64,000 bases of DNA from Penicillium oxalicum (Eukaryota; Ascomycota; Eurotiomycetes; Eurotiales; Aspergillaceae): contig NC_064653.1 in NCBI RefSeq assembly GCF_001723175.1, positions 1,240,001-1,304,000 of the forward strand, in the 5' to 3' direction. How positions within the stretch are numbered: position 1 is the first letter of the stretch; every line of letters begins with the position of its first letter. Below are positions 1 through 9,429 of the stretch, piece by piece. The position numbers and the translations under genes were made by a program. The notes beneath the pieces were generated by a model. That model did not search any database. It worked only from the letters and a program-made list of their open reading frames with translations, and had not been told where the DNA came from.

Positions 1-947
1 AGCATCCAATCAGCTTGAAGAAAAAAAAATCTCTCGACCAGCCACACGTCGCCGACGGAATCTGAGTCAGAATGAGTGAAAATGATTGTGGTGTCCCACT
101 TAAGCTTCAACGATCGGAACGGGGGAGTGGAGAACCTCAAACAGATGCACGCGCTGCACTTTTGCGGAGTCCACTCGGTGGGAAAAGGGGGGAGACTTGG
201 TACCCGAAGTTGATCGCGTTCTGTTTTTTCTTTCTTTTTAGCGTTTCTGCTCAAACTTCAAAGGAGCACTTTCTGCTAATCTCTGGCTTTTGTGTGAGTC
301 TCTCTCTCTCTAGGTTGATTTTAGTGGGGTGCGATTATCATAAATTGGCGTGTTCTACGAGAACTAATGCCTATCAAAGGACGGGGACTGATTTTCAAGT
401 CATGTCCAGTAGCCATGACAAGCTGCCCAAAACATCAGACTTGATGAAGATGCCAGAAATTCTTTTGTAGTGCGACTGAGTTGGCGTGGAGTAGTGTCAG
501 AACCAGCGAGATGTAAAAAAACACTGTAGGCATCGAGTCGTGACTTTGGACCGAGAGTACGTGATGGATGAATAAGAACAAAGAACAGGCATGTCCTGGA
601 GCTCGCGCCTCATGAATTCTCGCTTGTGCTAGGAGGCTGACGACCGTACGCAGGTTTTGGGTCATTTCTTGTTCAATCGTGTCCTGATATAGTAATTTAT
701 AAACAACCCAGTTCGTTTTGAGACATCTCCAACGCCAAAGGCTTAAAGTCCCACGGGTGGCTCAAAGACCAATGAACCATAGCAAAGCATGCCGAAAGCT
801 TCTATCCCGAGCTATGTGTGAGAAGGCCGATGATACTCTCTGTATACATACAGAAGCACATCCCTCATCGAGTCGCTCCACATCTATCATAATGGATATT
901 GAACCGGAATTTAATACCAAATCCATCCAGGCAAGGACGCTCTTCAA
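1..947. other. Intergenic, no gene recognised
   Basis: The stretch holds a few short open frames of up to 139 codons, without recognisable motifs or fungal codon bias. Its right end is the 3' flank of the riboflavin reductase gene. The window starts inside this spacer, so a gene upstream cannot be excluded. Confidence 0.6.
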
Positions 948-1781
948 TCAAATCTTCATCTCTCCACAGAGAACGACATCCTCTCCAAACGGATACCACT
1001 GCACATTTTTCAACCTCGCTGCCGACATTGGCTCCCCATCCTCACCCAACCGTCTAGCAGGGGAGACAACAACGCCCCCTTGCCCCAGCCACGTGGGCGC
1101 AATCGTCAAAATGACTCGATCTACAAGAGCCATGTAGGACGGCTCCAGTAACGAGTTGATCACCCGGGCACCGCCCTCAATCATCACACTCCGGAGGCCA
1201 TTTGATCGCAAAACACGAAGCAATCCCCTCCAATCCATGCGGCGACTCCCCGAATCCGAAGACGGAATGTTCATCGTGATGAAACGTCCACCATAAGCTT
1301 CCATCAGAGCTGCCTTTTCGGCTGGGGGCTCCTGCACCGTGGTGACAATCCACGGCGCACGACCACGACCCTCTCTGCACATTTGAAACAATTTGCTTCC
1401 TTCAGAAAAGTCCCACTTTAATGAAGGATCAATGACGATAGGCCGGGGTTGACCGTGCAAGCCTTCGCCGCCGTAGCCTCCTACCCCGGCGATCCGGCAA
1501 TTCAGCCCTGGGTCATCGGCCACGGCGGTACCGACGCCGATCAAAATGCCATCATGACGAGATCGCAAGTAGTGGGTCATTGCTTTGGACTGGGGTCCTG
1601 ACAATGCCGTGCGCGTACCCGGTGCCAAGGACAGTGAAGAATCCAGCGACGTTGCAAACGTGAGGGTTGTAAAGGGCAGATCTGGCCGCGGAGTCGAGCC
1701 ATCTTGAGGCGGCAAGGAAGGCTCTAAAAAGGTCCTGTCCGATTCTGGAAAATGTAATGCATCTCTACTTGAGCTTGACAT
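948..1781 (-). CDS. RIB7: 2,5-diamino-6-ribosylamino-4(3H)-pyrimidinone 5'-phosphate reductase
   Basis: This is an uninterrupted 277-residue frame, close to the normal size of fungal Rib7. The enzyme uses NADPH to reduce the ribosyl side chain of the pyrimidine made by GTP cyclohydrolase II, an early cytosolic step of riboflavin synthesis. A RibD_C-type reductase fold is indicated by the opening strand LPFTTLTFATSLDSSLS. It is followed by the block HDGILIGVGTAVADDPGLNC near residues 75-95, PRPIVIDPSL in the middle, and SVMIEGGARVINSLL near 200-215. The last block is the usual glycine-rich end of the nucleotide site. The ATG at 1781 follows GGCC and is the only Met before the domain. The gene stands alone and its promoter is the spacer up to 2305. 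Family recognition is firm. The exact start is supported only by position. Confidence 0.93.
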   Translation of the reverse strand: MSSSSRDALHFPESDRTFLEPSLPPQDGSTPRPDLPFTTLTFATSLDSSLSLAPGTRTALSGPQSKAMTHYLRSRHDGILIGVGTAVADDPGLNCRIAGVGGYGGEGLHGQPRPIVIDPSLKWDFSEGSKLFQMCREGRGRAPWIVTTVQEPPAEKAALMEAYGGRFITMNIPSSDSGSRRMDWRGLLRVLRSNGLRSVMIEGGARVINSLLEPSYMALVDRVILTIAPTWLGQGGVVVSPARRLGEDGEPMSAARLKNVQWYPFGEDVVLCGEMKI

Positions 1782-2305
1782 GGCCGGATTGATGCGGTTT
1801 GTTTTTTTTGTATTTGTTTCCCCAAGTAGCCTGCTTCGTGCGAAATGTAGAGACAGTCAGGTCCAGGAACATTGGTAAGTGGGTTAAAAGTGGACTGCAT
1901 GCCTTAGGCACTGATATGTTTTCTCCTTGGGAGGTCCATCGAAACGCCCAACTTTATTTGAGTGCCGATCCATGGGACTGAAGAGGGAAGAACGCTCCAG
2001 TAATCTTAACACTTCTCCATCCGTAGGATGATTACGGATCTGGTTCATGGCTGGAAAATATTGGTCTTTTTACAAAACAAATAGCTTCCTTTGAAATTGA
2101 TTCTTACTATTCTCCTTATGGATCTGTTCAGAGGAGGGTGAGGCTTAATTGGGGAAACGCGAACAAGAAGGCTCAGAGAAAGGAAATCGAAAATACAGAT
2201 ATTGAGAACAAGTTCTATTTCACAGTAAAATCAATGTTGCCCAGACATCACTACCCATGGGGATATACTATTGCTCAAAATTGATAGCAGGTGACATGCG
2301 ACATC
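1782..2305. other. RIB7 promoter and GH43 3' flank
   Basis: About 520 bases separate the RIB7 start from the stop codon of the GH43 gene. Both genes are on the minus strand, so this holds the RIB7 promoter and the GH43 terminator. I see T-rich tracts near 1800 but no gene or clear named regulatory motif. Confidence 0.6.
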
Positions 2306-3336
2306 CTACCGCACGTGAATGACGCCCTTGGACATACTAAGATCAGCAACGTACATGGCACGCCCATCATCGATGGATTTGCCATTCTTGAAAGCATGGA
2401 AGACAATCTTGGATCCGTCTTCGTTAAAGTCAGCGCCTCCCGGCCCGCTCAAGGGTCCCACGTTACTCGAGTCACCCGAGACCAGCAATGGGGCATCGGG
2501 ACCGTGAACTTTCTGCCAAGGACCAGTAATTTTGCTCGCGACGGCATAGCTGATGTCGTACTTGGGAGTGTTGTACCAGTTCGAGGAAAAGGTGAGATAG
2601 TAGGTTCCACCTACTTTGGCAAGACTGGGGGCTTCCACAAGGGGTCCGTCAATCTCGTCGCGGTCGATCAGCTTAATAGGGTCGCCGTCGGGCGTCACGG
2701 CGTCCGATTTGAGCTTTTGCAGCATGATTGGAGTCGGGTTGAGCTTGTTGTCCTTGTTCAGGCTGTTGCCATCGATCTTGTAGACAACGTAGTGGATGTT
2801 TCCATCTTTGAAGCCATCAGCATCAATGGCTCCACCTTTGTCGACTGGGCAAGCCAGAGGACTCTTCTCCACAGTGTAGGGACCCGTCACTTTGTCTGCA
2901 ATGGCAGCGCCGATACAGTGTCTGTGGGACCCTTCACTGACAGAGGCTGAAATGTACATGACGAATTTGCCATCATCCTGGAGTAGATGCATCAGCTTCG
3001 GAGCGCACAGATTCAGAATGTCAACAATGATGTCGTTTGACTTACACGCTGAATCACATCGGGGGCCCAAATCATAGGATGGCTGTTCACCCAGGATGGG
3101 AAGGGACCAGGTACGGGGTCGTGGCCGCGCATCAACTCCCACTTGGAAAAGTCGGTGGAATGCGCCATCTGCACATACACCCCGTTACCACCCGTGGCAA
3201 ATGCGTAGTAACCATCTTTGGTATGGATCACGGATGGGTCTGCAAAGTTTTCATCAAGGGCAAGAGTGGCGTGGGCAGTTGCAAGGCTGCTCATCATGAG
3301 CGCCGAAGCAACTGCGATCTTGTAGATTGAACTCAT
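2306..3336 (-). CDS. Secreted glycoside hydrolase family 43 (arabinosidase/xylosidase type)
   Basis: Two exons, 3336-3046 and 2977-2306, join at a 68-nt intron (donor GTAAGT, acceptor CTCCAG) to give 320 residues. The first 22-26 residues (MSSIYKIAVASALMMSSLAT...) form a signal peptide, so the enzyme should be exported to act on plant cell-wall arabinan or arabinoxylan. GH43 five-blade propeller landmarks are present. The general base is Asp33 in FADPSV, followed by WAPDV before the intron. Asp149 in GAIDADGF is the likely pKa modulator, and Glu212 in GPLVEAPSL is the general acid. The start at 3336 was chosen over an upstream in-frame Met at 3405 because it begins the signal peptide. Arabinofuranosidase, xylosidase and endo-arabinanase members cannot be told apart by eye. 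Residue roles follow family knowledge. Confidence 0.9.
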
Positions 3337-4682
3337 GGCAGCAGAGTGGACGTGGTGTGACAGAACACACGGAATAATAAGTGAGACCGTCGTCTGTGCG
3401 ATCAAATGGAATATGCGTCGAGAAACTTGCTCCTTCTGTCAGCCCTCTTATAGATTTTCATCGCCCATGGATGCTGGTTCAGAACTAAACAGCGGCCCTC
3501 GATCGTATTGTCCTCTTACGCAGACTCCACATTTGCTATCGACAGTCGATTCTCAGCCCCATTTAAGGCCCCCCCTTCAACAAGTCGATGATGTGTAGCA
3601 TTCCCCAGACCCCGCGACGATCGGTGTCGGGGGCCAAAACTGAATAAGCAAATCGCTTTGACGCTTTGCGCAGGGGACCTTAGTGACAATGCAAAAAAAA
3701 TGACTTCATCTTCGGCAGAAAATGTCACCCTGACCGTCTGAGCGGTAAAAGAGATCTAATTTCCGAGTAGAGCAAGCCTCGTGGGGTCTAGCTTTGCTCG
3801 AAATGGTCTGGACCTGCAGGCTAATAATAGAAAGCCGTAATGTGAGTGAAAATCGCGTTACATTGCATCAGTTGGAGTAAGCAGAAGCGAGCGCGGATTT
3901 GCCAAAAAAAAAAAGAACTGGTTTTATGTTTACAAACGCCTCCATTCCACACAGGACCCGAGAGTGACTTTGTGCAAGAGAGATTTCAGCATCAGCAATC
4001 ATCGAAAATTCAAAGAAAGGTAAGCTAAGCTCAATTCATCGACATGCTACAATTCAGTAAGAATAGGAATTTGATCGTGGGATGGCGTTTTCCCTTCGAC
4101 AAAGACGCCATTGTCGATGCTCCAGAATCCGCAGCGAATCAACTCAATTACATACTGCATGGAGCCAAATGGATGTCCAGCCAGCGTGATACGTGTATAC
4201 ACTCACAATGTTATAGTGACTCTTTCACGAGCCCTCCAAAACATGGATCCTCCCAGCCATTTTTTCTGATATCTCCCGTGCTGTCTTTCCAACCCTCTTT
4301 AAGTCCTCTTTGAATGAAGCATGAACAACCCGCCAATGTAAAAGATCAACCTTTCGCCCAGGAAAGAGACAGAGAGATACTCAATACTCGATAGCACATA
4401 AATCGCAACGTACCTGGAATGATTCCAATCAGACAATCTTATCATAGACTACTGCCACGTCAATGTATAGGTTTTGATTGATATGCCGGGCACACCGTTT
4501 GGCTTGGAAGCTATGGGAATGACTGCCCTGCGTATGTGGTTTTCTATGTACAGTCTGCAAATTGAATGGAAATCGAATTGAAAAGCTGCAATGAAGGTGC
4601 AGCGATTCAAACAAAGTCGAGTGTTATATTAAAAAAGAAAAGAAAATCTATGTACATGCTTACTATTTTACAGACAGACGCA
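3337..4682. other. GH43 promoter side and 3' flank of the next gene
   Basis: About 1.3 kb lies between the GH43 start and the stop of the 516-residue gene. Open frames here are short, A-rich and without motifs. I could not identify a carbon-repression (CreA) or XlnR/AraR site with confidence, although the neighbouring secreted hydrolase would be expected to have them. Confidence 0.55.
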
Positions 4683-6233
4683 TCACTCGTGCAAAGGAAT
4701 CAACTTGCAAGCTGATCTCAACACATTTCCAACAGCCTTGAACACCTTTGTACGGCGCTTTCGAGGTTTTTGAAGATGAACCGCCGCTGACCCCGGATCA
4801 TAGTCCTCGGAGCATGTACCAGTGGGATCATTCAGCGGTTCAAACACGGGGAGGAGTTTGGTTTTGATCCACCGTCTCCGAGAGTGGGTGGTGGATGGGC
4901 ATGGTGGATTTTCCGTGGCGGTATTCTCCACTTCGGGCATTGTCTGGCCGATTTCTTGCGAACATACCTCTTCTTCTGGCGTGCAGGAGTTCTCTTTCTG
5001 TTGCGTGAGGGTATGCGGCGGGTCGGGCGATGGAGGTGATGTGGAGGCGGGTGTTTTTGCTTGTTTCGTCTGGAGATGTGATGGCCGCTGCCATAGACCG
5101 TGTGGTGTGTCTATTCCTGAGACCTTTCCACCATGATCGGTCGACTGGATGGGCTGCCACAGACCGGACGACAAACGGGGCTCCGAGACCGGGGATTCCT
5201 CGTGATCGGTGCGCATGAAAGGCTGCAGGTCGGATACCAAGGGAGAGCCGGGAAGTATGACTTCGTCTTCACAAGTGAGCGTTGTCAGTCGGAGGCGGGA
5301 GGGTGGAAGCTTGGACCGTTGGTCCTTCCTGAGGTCAGGAAAGCACCGGAGGGATGCCTGCTTCTCTTGGTAGATTGTACTCCATTCTACGCGACTGAGC
5401 AACACACTTGATTCGACAAAGCCATTTCCAACGGAGAGGTTGGGATTCTGGTATACGACCTTGCTACCGCTGTCAAGCGAGATCACTTCGGAGGAGGCGG
5501 AGTGAGACGAGTCGGAGATCCAGAGACCATGTGGAGTGTAGAACTTGGAGACATGGTCTTCTGTGGTGTCCGGTAAGCTGGGGCCCCGGTGCTCGGGGTT
5601 GGGATGGGGTCTCTCTTTCAGACTCACCACGATGGGGTCAAGGAATTGGAAAGCTCGTTGCAGGATGCTCTCCACACGAAGGGAGTCGCTCTCCTTGGGG
5701 ACCTTGGGGCCGCAACGAATGACCCCGAGACACTCGGCCGGCGTCGTGGCACTGGGTTGGTAAACTGGATGACCAAACCAGTTGAAGTGGTGGACCCGGC
5801 TGTCGACAGAGGTCACATACTCCCGTCCTCGAAACTCTGCCGTGATCCCCTGCTGCATCCAGTCCTCAGATGTGACCTCCTCGATCAATGGAATGTTGAC
5901 GAGGACTTGATCATTCACATCTTCCTCGAAAGTGAGAGGAGTTACGGTCTCCATGCTTTCATATTGCGATGAATTCTCGCAGGTGCCGTATGTCGAATCA
6001 CCACACTCATCCTCGAAGCTCACCTCATCATCCTGGCAGTCCTCACTTTGCATCGGGTCTGCCTCTGAGCAATCTCCTTCGGCTTCCCATGCAGACTGAG
6101 GCCGGGCGAGCGTTTCATCCCCGTTGAAACCAGATGGCTGCTGGGCTTGCAGCTCATCCTCCACGTCTTCAGCCCAGTCGAAGCCAAAGTGAAATCTCTC
6201 AGAAGAGAGTCTCTCGCCAAGCATTGATGCCAT
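4683..6233 (-). CDS. Unrecognised acidic protein with GLW repeats, 516 residues
   Basis: I do not recognise this gene. The frame is intron-free. The start at 6233 (MASMLGERLSSERFHFGFDW) has a good context (AAAATGGC). The same frame stays open upstream to 6602, but those 123 codons read like translated 5' leader. The N-terminal third is strongly acidic (DDEVSFEDECGDS). The middle and C-terminal parts carry related short motifs: YTPHGLW, LSSGLWQPIQ and DTPHGLWQRP. The last about 30 residues are basic (KPRKRRTKVFKAVGNVLRSA), which could bind nucleic acid or membrane. No signal peptide or catalytic motif is visible from the chosen start. It looks intrinsically disordered and lineage-restricted. 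Reality of the gene rests on the long open frame and sensible composition; function is unknown. Confidence 0.7.
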   Translation of the reverse strand: MASMLGERLSSERFHFGFDWAEDVEDELQAQQPSGFNGDETLARPQSAWEAEGDCSEADPMQSEDCQDDEVSFEDECGDSTYGTCENSSQYESMETVTPLTFEEDVNDQVLVNIPLIEEVTSEDWMQQGITAEFRGREYVTSVDSRVHHFNWFGHPVYQPSATTPAECLGVIRCGPKVPKESDSLRVESILQRAFQFLDPIVVSLKERPHPNPEHRGPSLPDTTEDHVSKFYTPHGLWISDSSHSASSEVISLDSGSKVVYQNPNLSVGNGFVESSVLLSRVEWSTIYQEKQASLRCFPDLRKDQRSKLPPSRLRLTTLTCEDEVILPGSPLVSDLQPFMRTDHEESPVSEPRLSSGLWQPIQSTDHGGKVSGIDTPHGLWQRPSHLQTKQAKTPASTSPPSPDPPHTLTQQKENSCTPEEEVCSQEIGQTMPEVENTATENPPCPSTTHSRRRWIKTKLLPVFEPLNDPTGTCSEDYDPGSAAVHLQKPRKRRTKVFKAVGNVLRSACKLIPLHE

Positions 6234-7286
6234 TTTGACTATTGATTTGTGTGAGCAAATAAGTTCCAGCAAAGGAGAGAAAAGACTCGAAACTATCTTC
6301 ACGAAGTGGGAAATGGAAGCTCGAGGGAGGTGAGAGAAGAATATGGGTTTAAAAAACTCACTTGGAATGATAGAGGTAGCTGATGAGAGTTGAGAATCTT
6401 GAAGAAAAAAAGCTTCAAGGTGGTGATCGAGTCTCTCGCAGTGGGTGTGGTGGAGGAAAGAGGGAGTGGAAGAGGAAGATTTTATGGTGGCACGCCAACG
6501 AGTTCTAAATGTATCCCATTGTTTGCCCACAACAAAGCACACAGCGCACCCAGCCATTGTTGAGATAACTACCTGGGCAAACGACCCAACAAACAATAGC
6601 AAGGTCGTACACGAAGAAAACAGTTACCAGACGCAACCACCGATATGATACTTGCAAAAGACCGGAACGTTCTACTCGGAACCTCATAGCAAACGAGATG
6701 CTTTGCCCTCGTAGGTACCAACCAGTGCATTCTTTTTCTTCTCTCCATTTCTCCATGACTTTCGATTCACTTTTCTCTCACTACTAGGCCGAATGCTAGA
6801 ATCTTCGTGCGGGGGCATCTCTATTGTACCTTGCAAAAGAGTAAAGGCTGAACATCGCCTCTTCCTAGTCATTCCCGTTAACCGGGCGATTGAATGTTAT
6901 GATATGATGCTCCCGGGGCTGTGGCTGCAAAATTTCCAAGCATACGCACCCTGATCCCGTCAATGACTTTTTTTGTATTATGATATCCTATGGAACCATA
7001 ACTTAGTTGTGTAGTGGTTCAAGGGAAAGATACTATAACGCTATAGATCATTTAGAGTAATCCACAATGCACCTGACAGCCGATATCTTCGGCATTCAAG
7101 CCGAGAGCCCGAGTGATGTCAGGCCCGGCGGGAACCCGGCGGCCATGTGGTGCTTACATAACGTCTTGTCCCCGCCCTGCCCGCCGCACCCACCCGCGGG
7201 CAACGGCAGGTCTCCCCGCACGCCGCAGGCTTATCTCTCAATGCTTTCCCCCTCTTAAGCTGCCTTCAATCCAATTTCTGTCATCC
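6234..7286. other. Divergent promoter region between the 516-residue gene and the dehydrogenase
   Basis: The spacer serves two divergent genes. Its left 370 bases remain open in the frame of the 516-residue protein. The right part (7110-7225) is GC-rich and contains CCCGGCGG twice, separated by three bases, near 7124-7142. This could be a protein-binding site for the dehydrogenase promoter, but no named site is claimed. Confidence 0.45.
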
Positions 7287-8506
7287 ATGAACTTGCTCAG
7301 AAGGTGTCAACAGCCATTTTTGCTTATACGTCAATTCACTTCCAACCATTGTCGGCCAAGGTCCTGCCTCTACCCTAGCACGCTCTCCACTCACCCCGCG
7401 TTTATTCGACGAACCATGGCGTCCGCAATGGCCAAACGCCTCGAGGGCAAGACCATCGTTGTGACAGGTGCCTCATCAGGAATTGGGCGCAGTACAGCCA
7501 AGGAATTTGCCCGTTCATCGCCAAACAACCTGAAGCTTATCGTCACGGCGCGGCGTGTGGAGGCTCTGGAGGAGCTCGCGGCCGAGATCAAGGCCGAGGT
7601 CGGAGACGGGGTGAAGGTGCTCCCAGTGAAACTGGATGTGAGCAAACCGGAGGAAATCAACAACTTTGTCCCCTCTTTGCCCGCCGAGTTCAAGGAAATT
7701 GACGTTCTTGTCAACAATGCGTAAGTCGTGATGCATTCATCCTCCTCGGCCGAGCTTTGAACTAGATGTCATACAAAAGAAATCTCGCAAACGCTAACGT
7801 CTTACAGCGGTCTTGTCAAGGGTGTTGCCCAGGCTCCTGAGATTGCGGCTGAGGACATGAACATCATGTTCAACACCAATGTTACCGGTCTGATCAACAT
7901 GACCCAGGCGATCTTGCCCATCTTCAAGAAGCGGGATGAGGGCGGTCGTGGTGATATCATCAACATTGGAAGTATTGCTGGTCGTGAGCCCTATGCCGGA
8001 GGAAGTATTTACTGTGCCACCAAGGCTGCCGTTCGCTCTTTCACCGATGCGTTGCGTAAGGAGTTGATTGCCACGAGGATCCGTGTGATTGAGATCGATC
8101 CGGGCCAAGTTGAGACTGTACGTTCTTTCTTCCCATAATGACTTGAACCTTTGCAGGGGCTGATGCAATGACTTCTAGGAGTTCTCTGTCGTCCGATTCT
8201 ATGGTGACAAGTCTAAGGCCGATGCTGTCTACAAGTGAGTTACTACCGACAGGACATCAACAACAAGATGCGGAACTAATCTAGAGAATCCAGGGGAGTT
8301 GAACCTCTGACAGGAGACGATATCGCCGAGGTTGTCGTTTTCGCCGCTAGCCGCCGGGAAAATGTGGTTATTGCTGACACATTGGTCTTCCCCAGCCACC
8401 AGGTGAGTGACATTTACCCTCGGCTTCAAGAAAAAAAAACGGGAACGATCTTTCATGGCTAACTTTTCTCTAGGCTGCTGCAGGTGTGATGCACCGCAAG
8501 TCCTGA
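7287..8506 (+). CDS. Short-chain dehydrogenase (YMR226C-type), possible mitochondrial form
   Basis: Five exons end at 7720, 8117, 8234, 8402 and 8506; internal exons start at 7808, 8179, 8294 and 8474. From the ATG at 7416 the protein is 270 residues. Classical SDR marks are all present: TGASSGIG at 17-24, NNAG around 100-103, Ser157, Tyr170 and Lys174 (YCATK). Order and spacing match the NADP-dependent Tma29/YMR226C group, which oxidises 3-hydroxy acids such as serine and allo-threonine. An in-frame ATG at 7287 would add 43 residues beginning MNLLRRCQQPFLLIRQF. These are rich in Arg and Ser and free of acidic residues, like a mitochondrial presequence. The acceptor before exon 4 was placed at 8293 so that VYKGVEPL keeps the family spacing; an acceptor nine bases earlier is also possible. 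Substrate is inferred. Confidence 0.92.
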
Positions 8507-9429
8507 TAGAATTGCTCTGCTAGACTTCACCATTCTGGTTATACTGTAATTAAACCGAATAGACAGCCATTCGTACATACGCGTCAGTGCTATTGAGTGC
8601 TATTGACATTGTTCAATCATCCCATTGCGTCCAGGTCTAGAATTGAGCTCACTCGGCGCTTCATAGTAAATTTCTTTGGCCCCCATCTGCCCAATTTATG
8701 ACCTGATCTAGCTCCCAATCGGCTTCAAGGATATTTCCCAGGAGCAGTCTAGGGCTCATATGAAAACAACGGGTCAGGTAGGGAAGACATTAAAGCGCAC
8801 ACCTTTCTCGCTGTGAATTTGACAGTTCCTCCAAGTGTATGACTTGTCTTGAGCCAATGATCGACATTTATCTGGACAGTTGGCCATCACACGAATGCTA
8901 AGAAGTCTCGGTATCAATGGATTTCAGTTGACCGGCGTTCCCAGAACCCTGTCAGATGGAATCCAGCCATGGGTCGGCACGGCATTAGCTTATGCGATTC
9001 CGGTGAGACTCGCAAATCCAAAATCAGCAAAGGGTAACATGAACATCACGAAGCTTGATGAAGATTTCCACACTGCCGGGCTGCAACCCCTATCTGGATC
9101 ATTATGTATGGGAGCAGTGCCAAGGTGTGTACTAGCCGTACAGTCAGTCTCAAACGAAGCTCCGAGGTCTTTCTTGTCTGGTCTTTGCCATTTTCAAGAA
9201 GCCGATTTGGTTTTTTTGGGGGGAGTTTTTGCTTCAATTTACCCCCAAGCTGCCTAGAAAGTGTGCCTTTGCTCGATTATGATGCTCATGCCACTGCGTC
9301 GCTCAAGTGAAGGCCCAAACCCAGAATCCCGCCTCTAACAGCCGATCTTCCTCTATCGACGGTAGTACGACCGCCGTGCAAGAAAGGCTATCAGTCCATT
9401 CTTCACGACGGAGTACTATCCACGTATCT
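8507..9429. other. Intergenic, no intact gene
   Basis: This is the 3' flank of the dehydrogenase and the upstream side of the decayed transcription factor. A 125-codon frame at 8880-9257 has no recognisable motif. It may be part of the same decay but cannot be tied to it. Confidence 0.5.
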
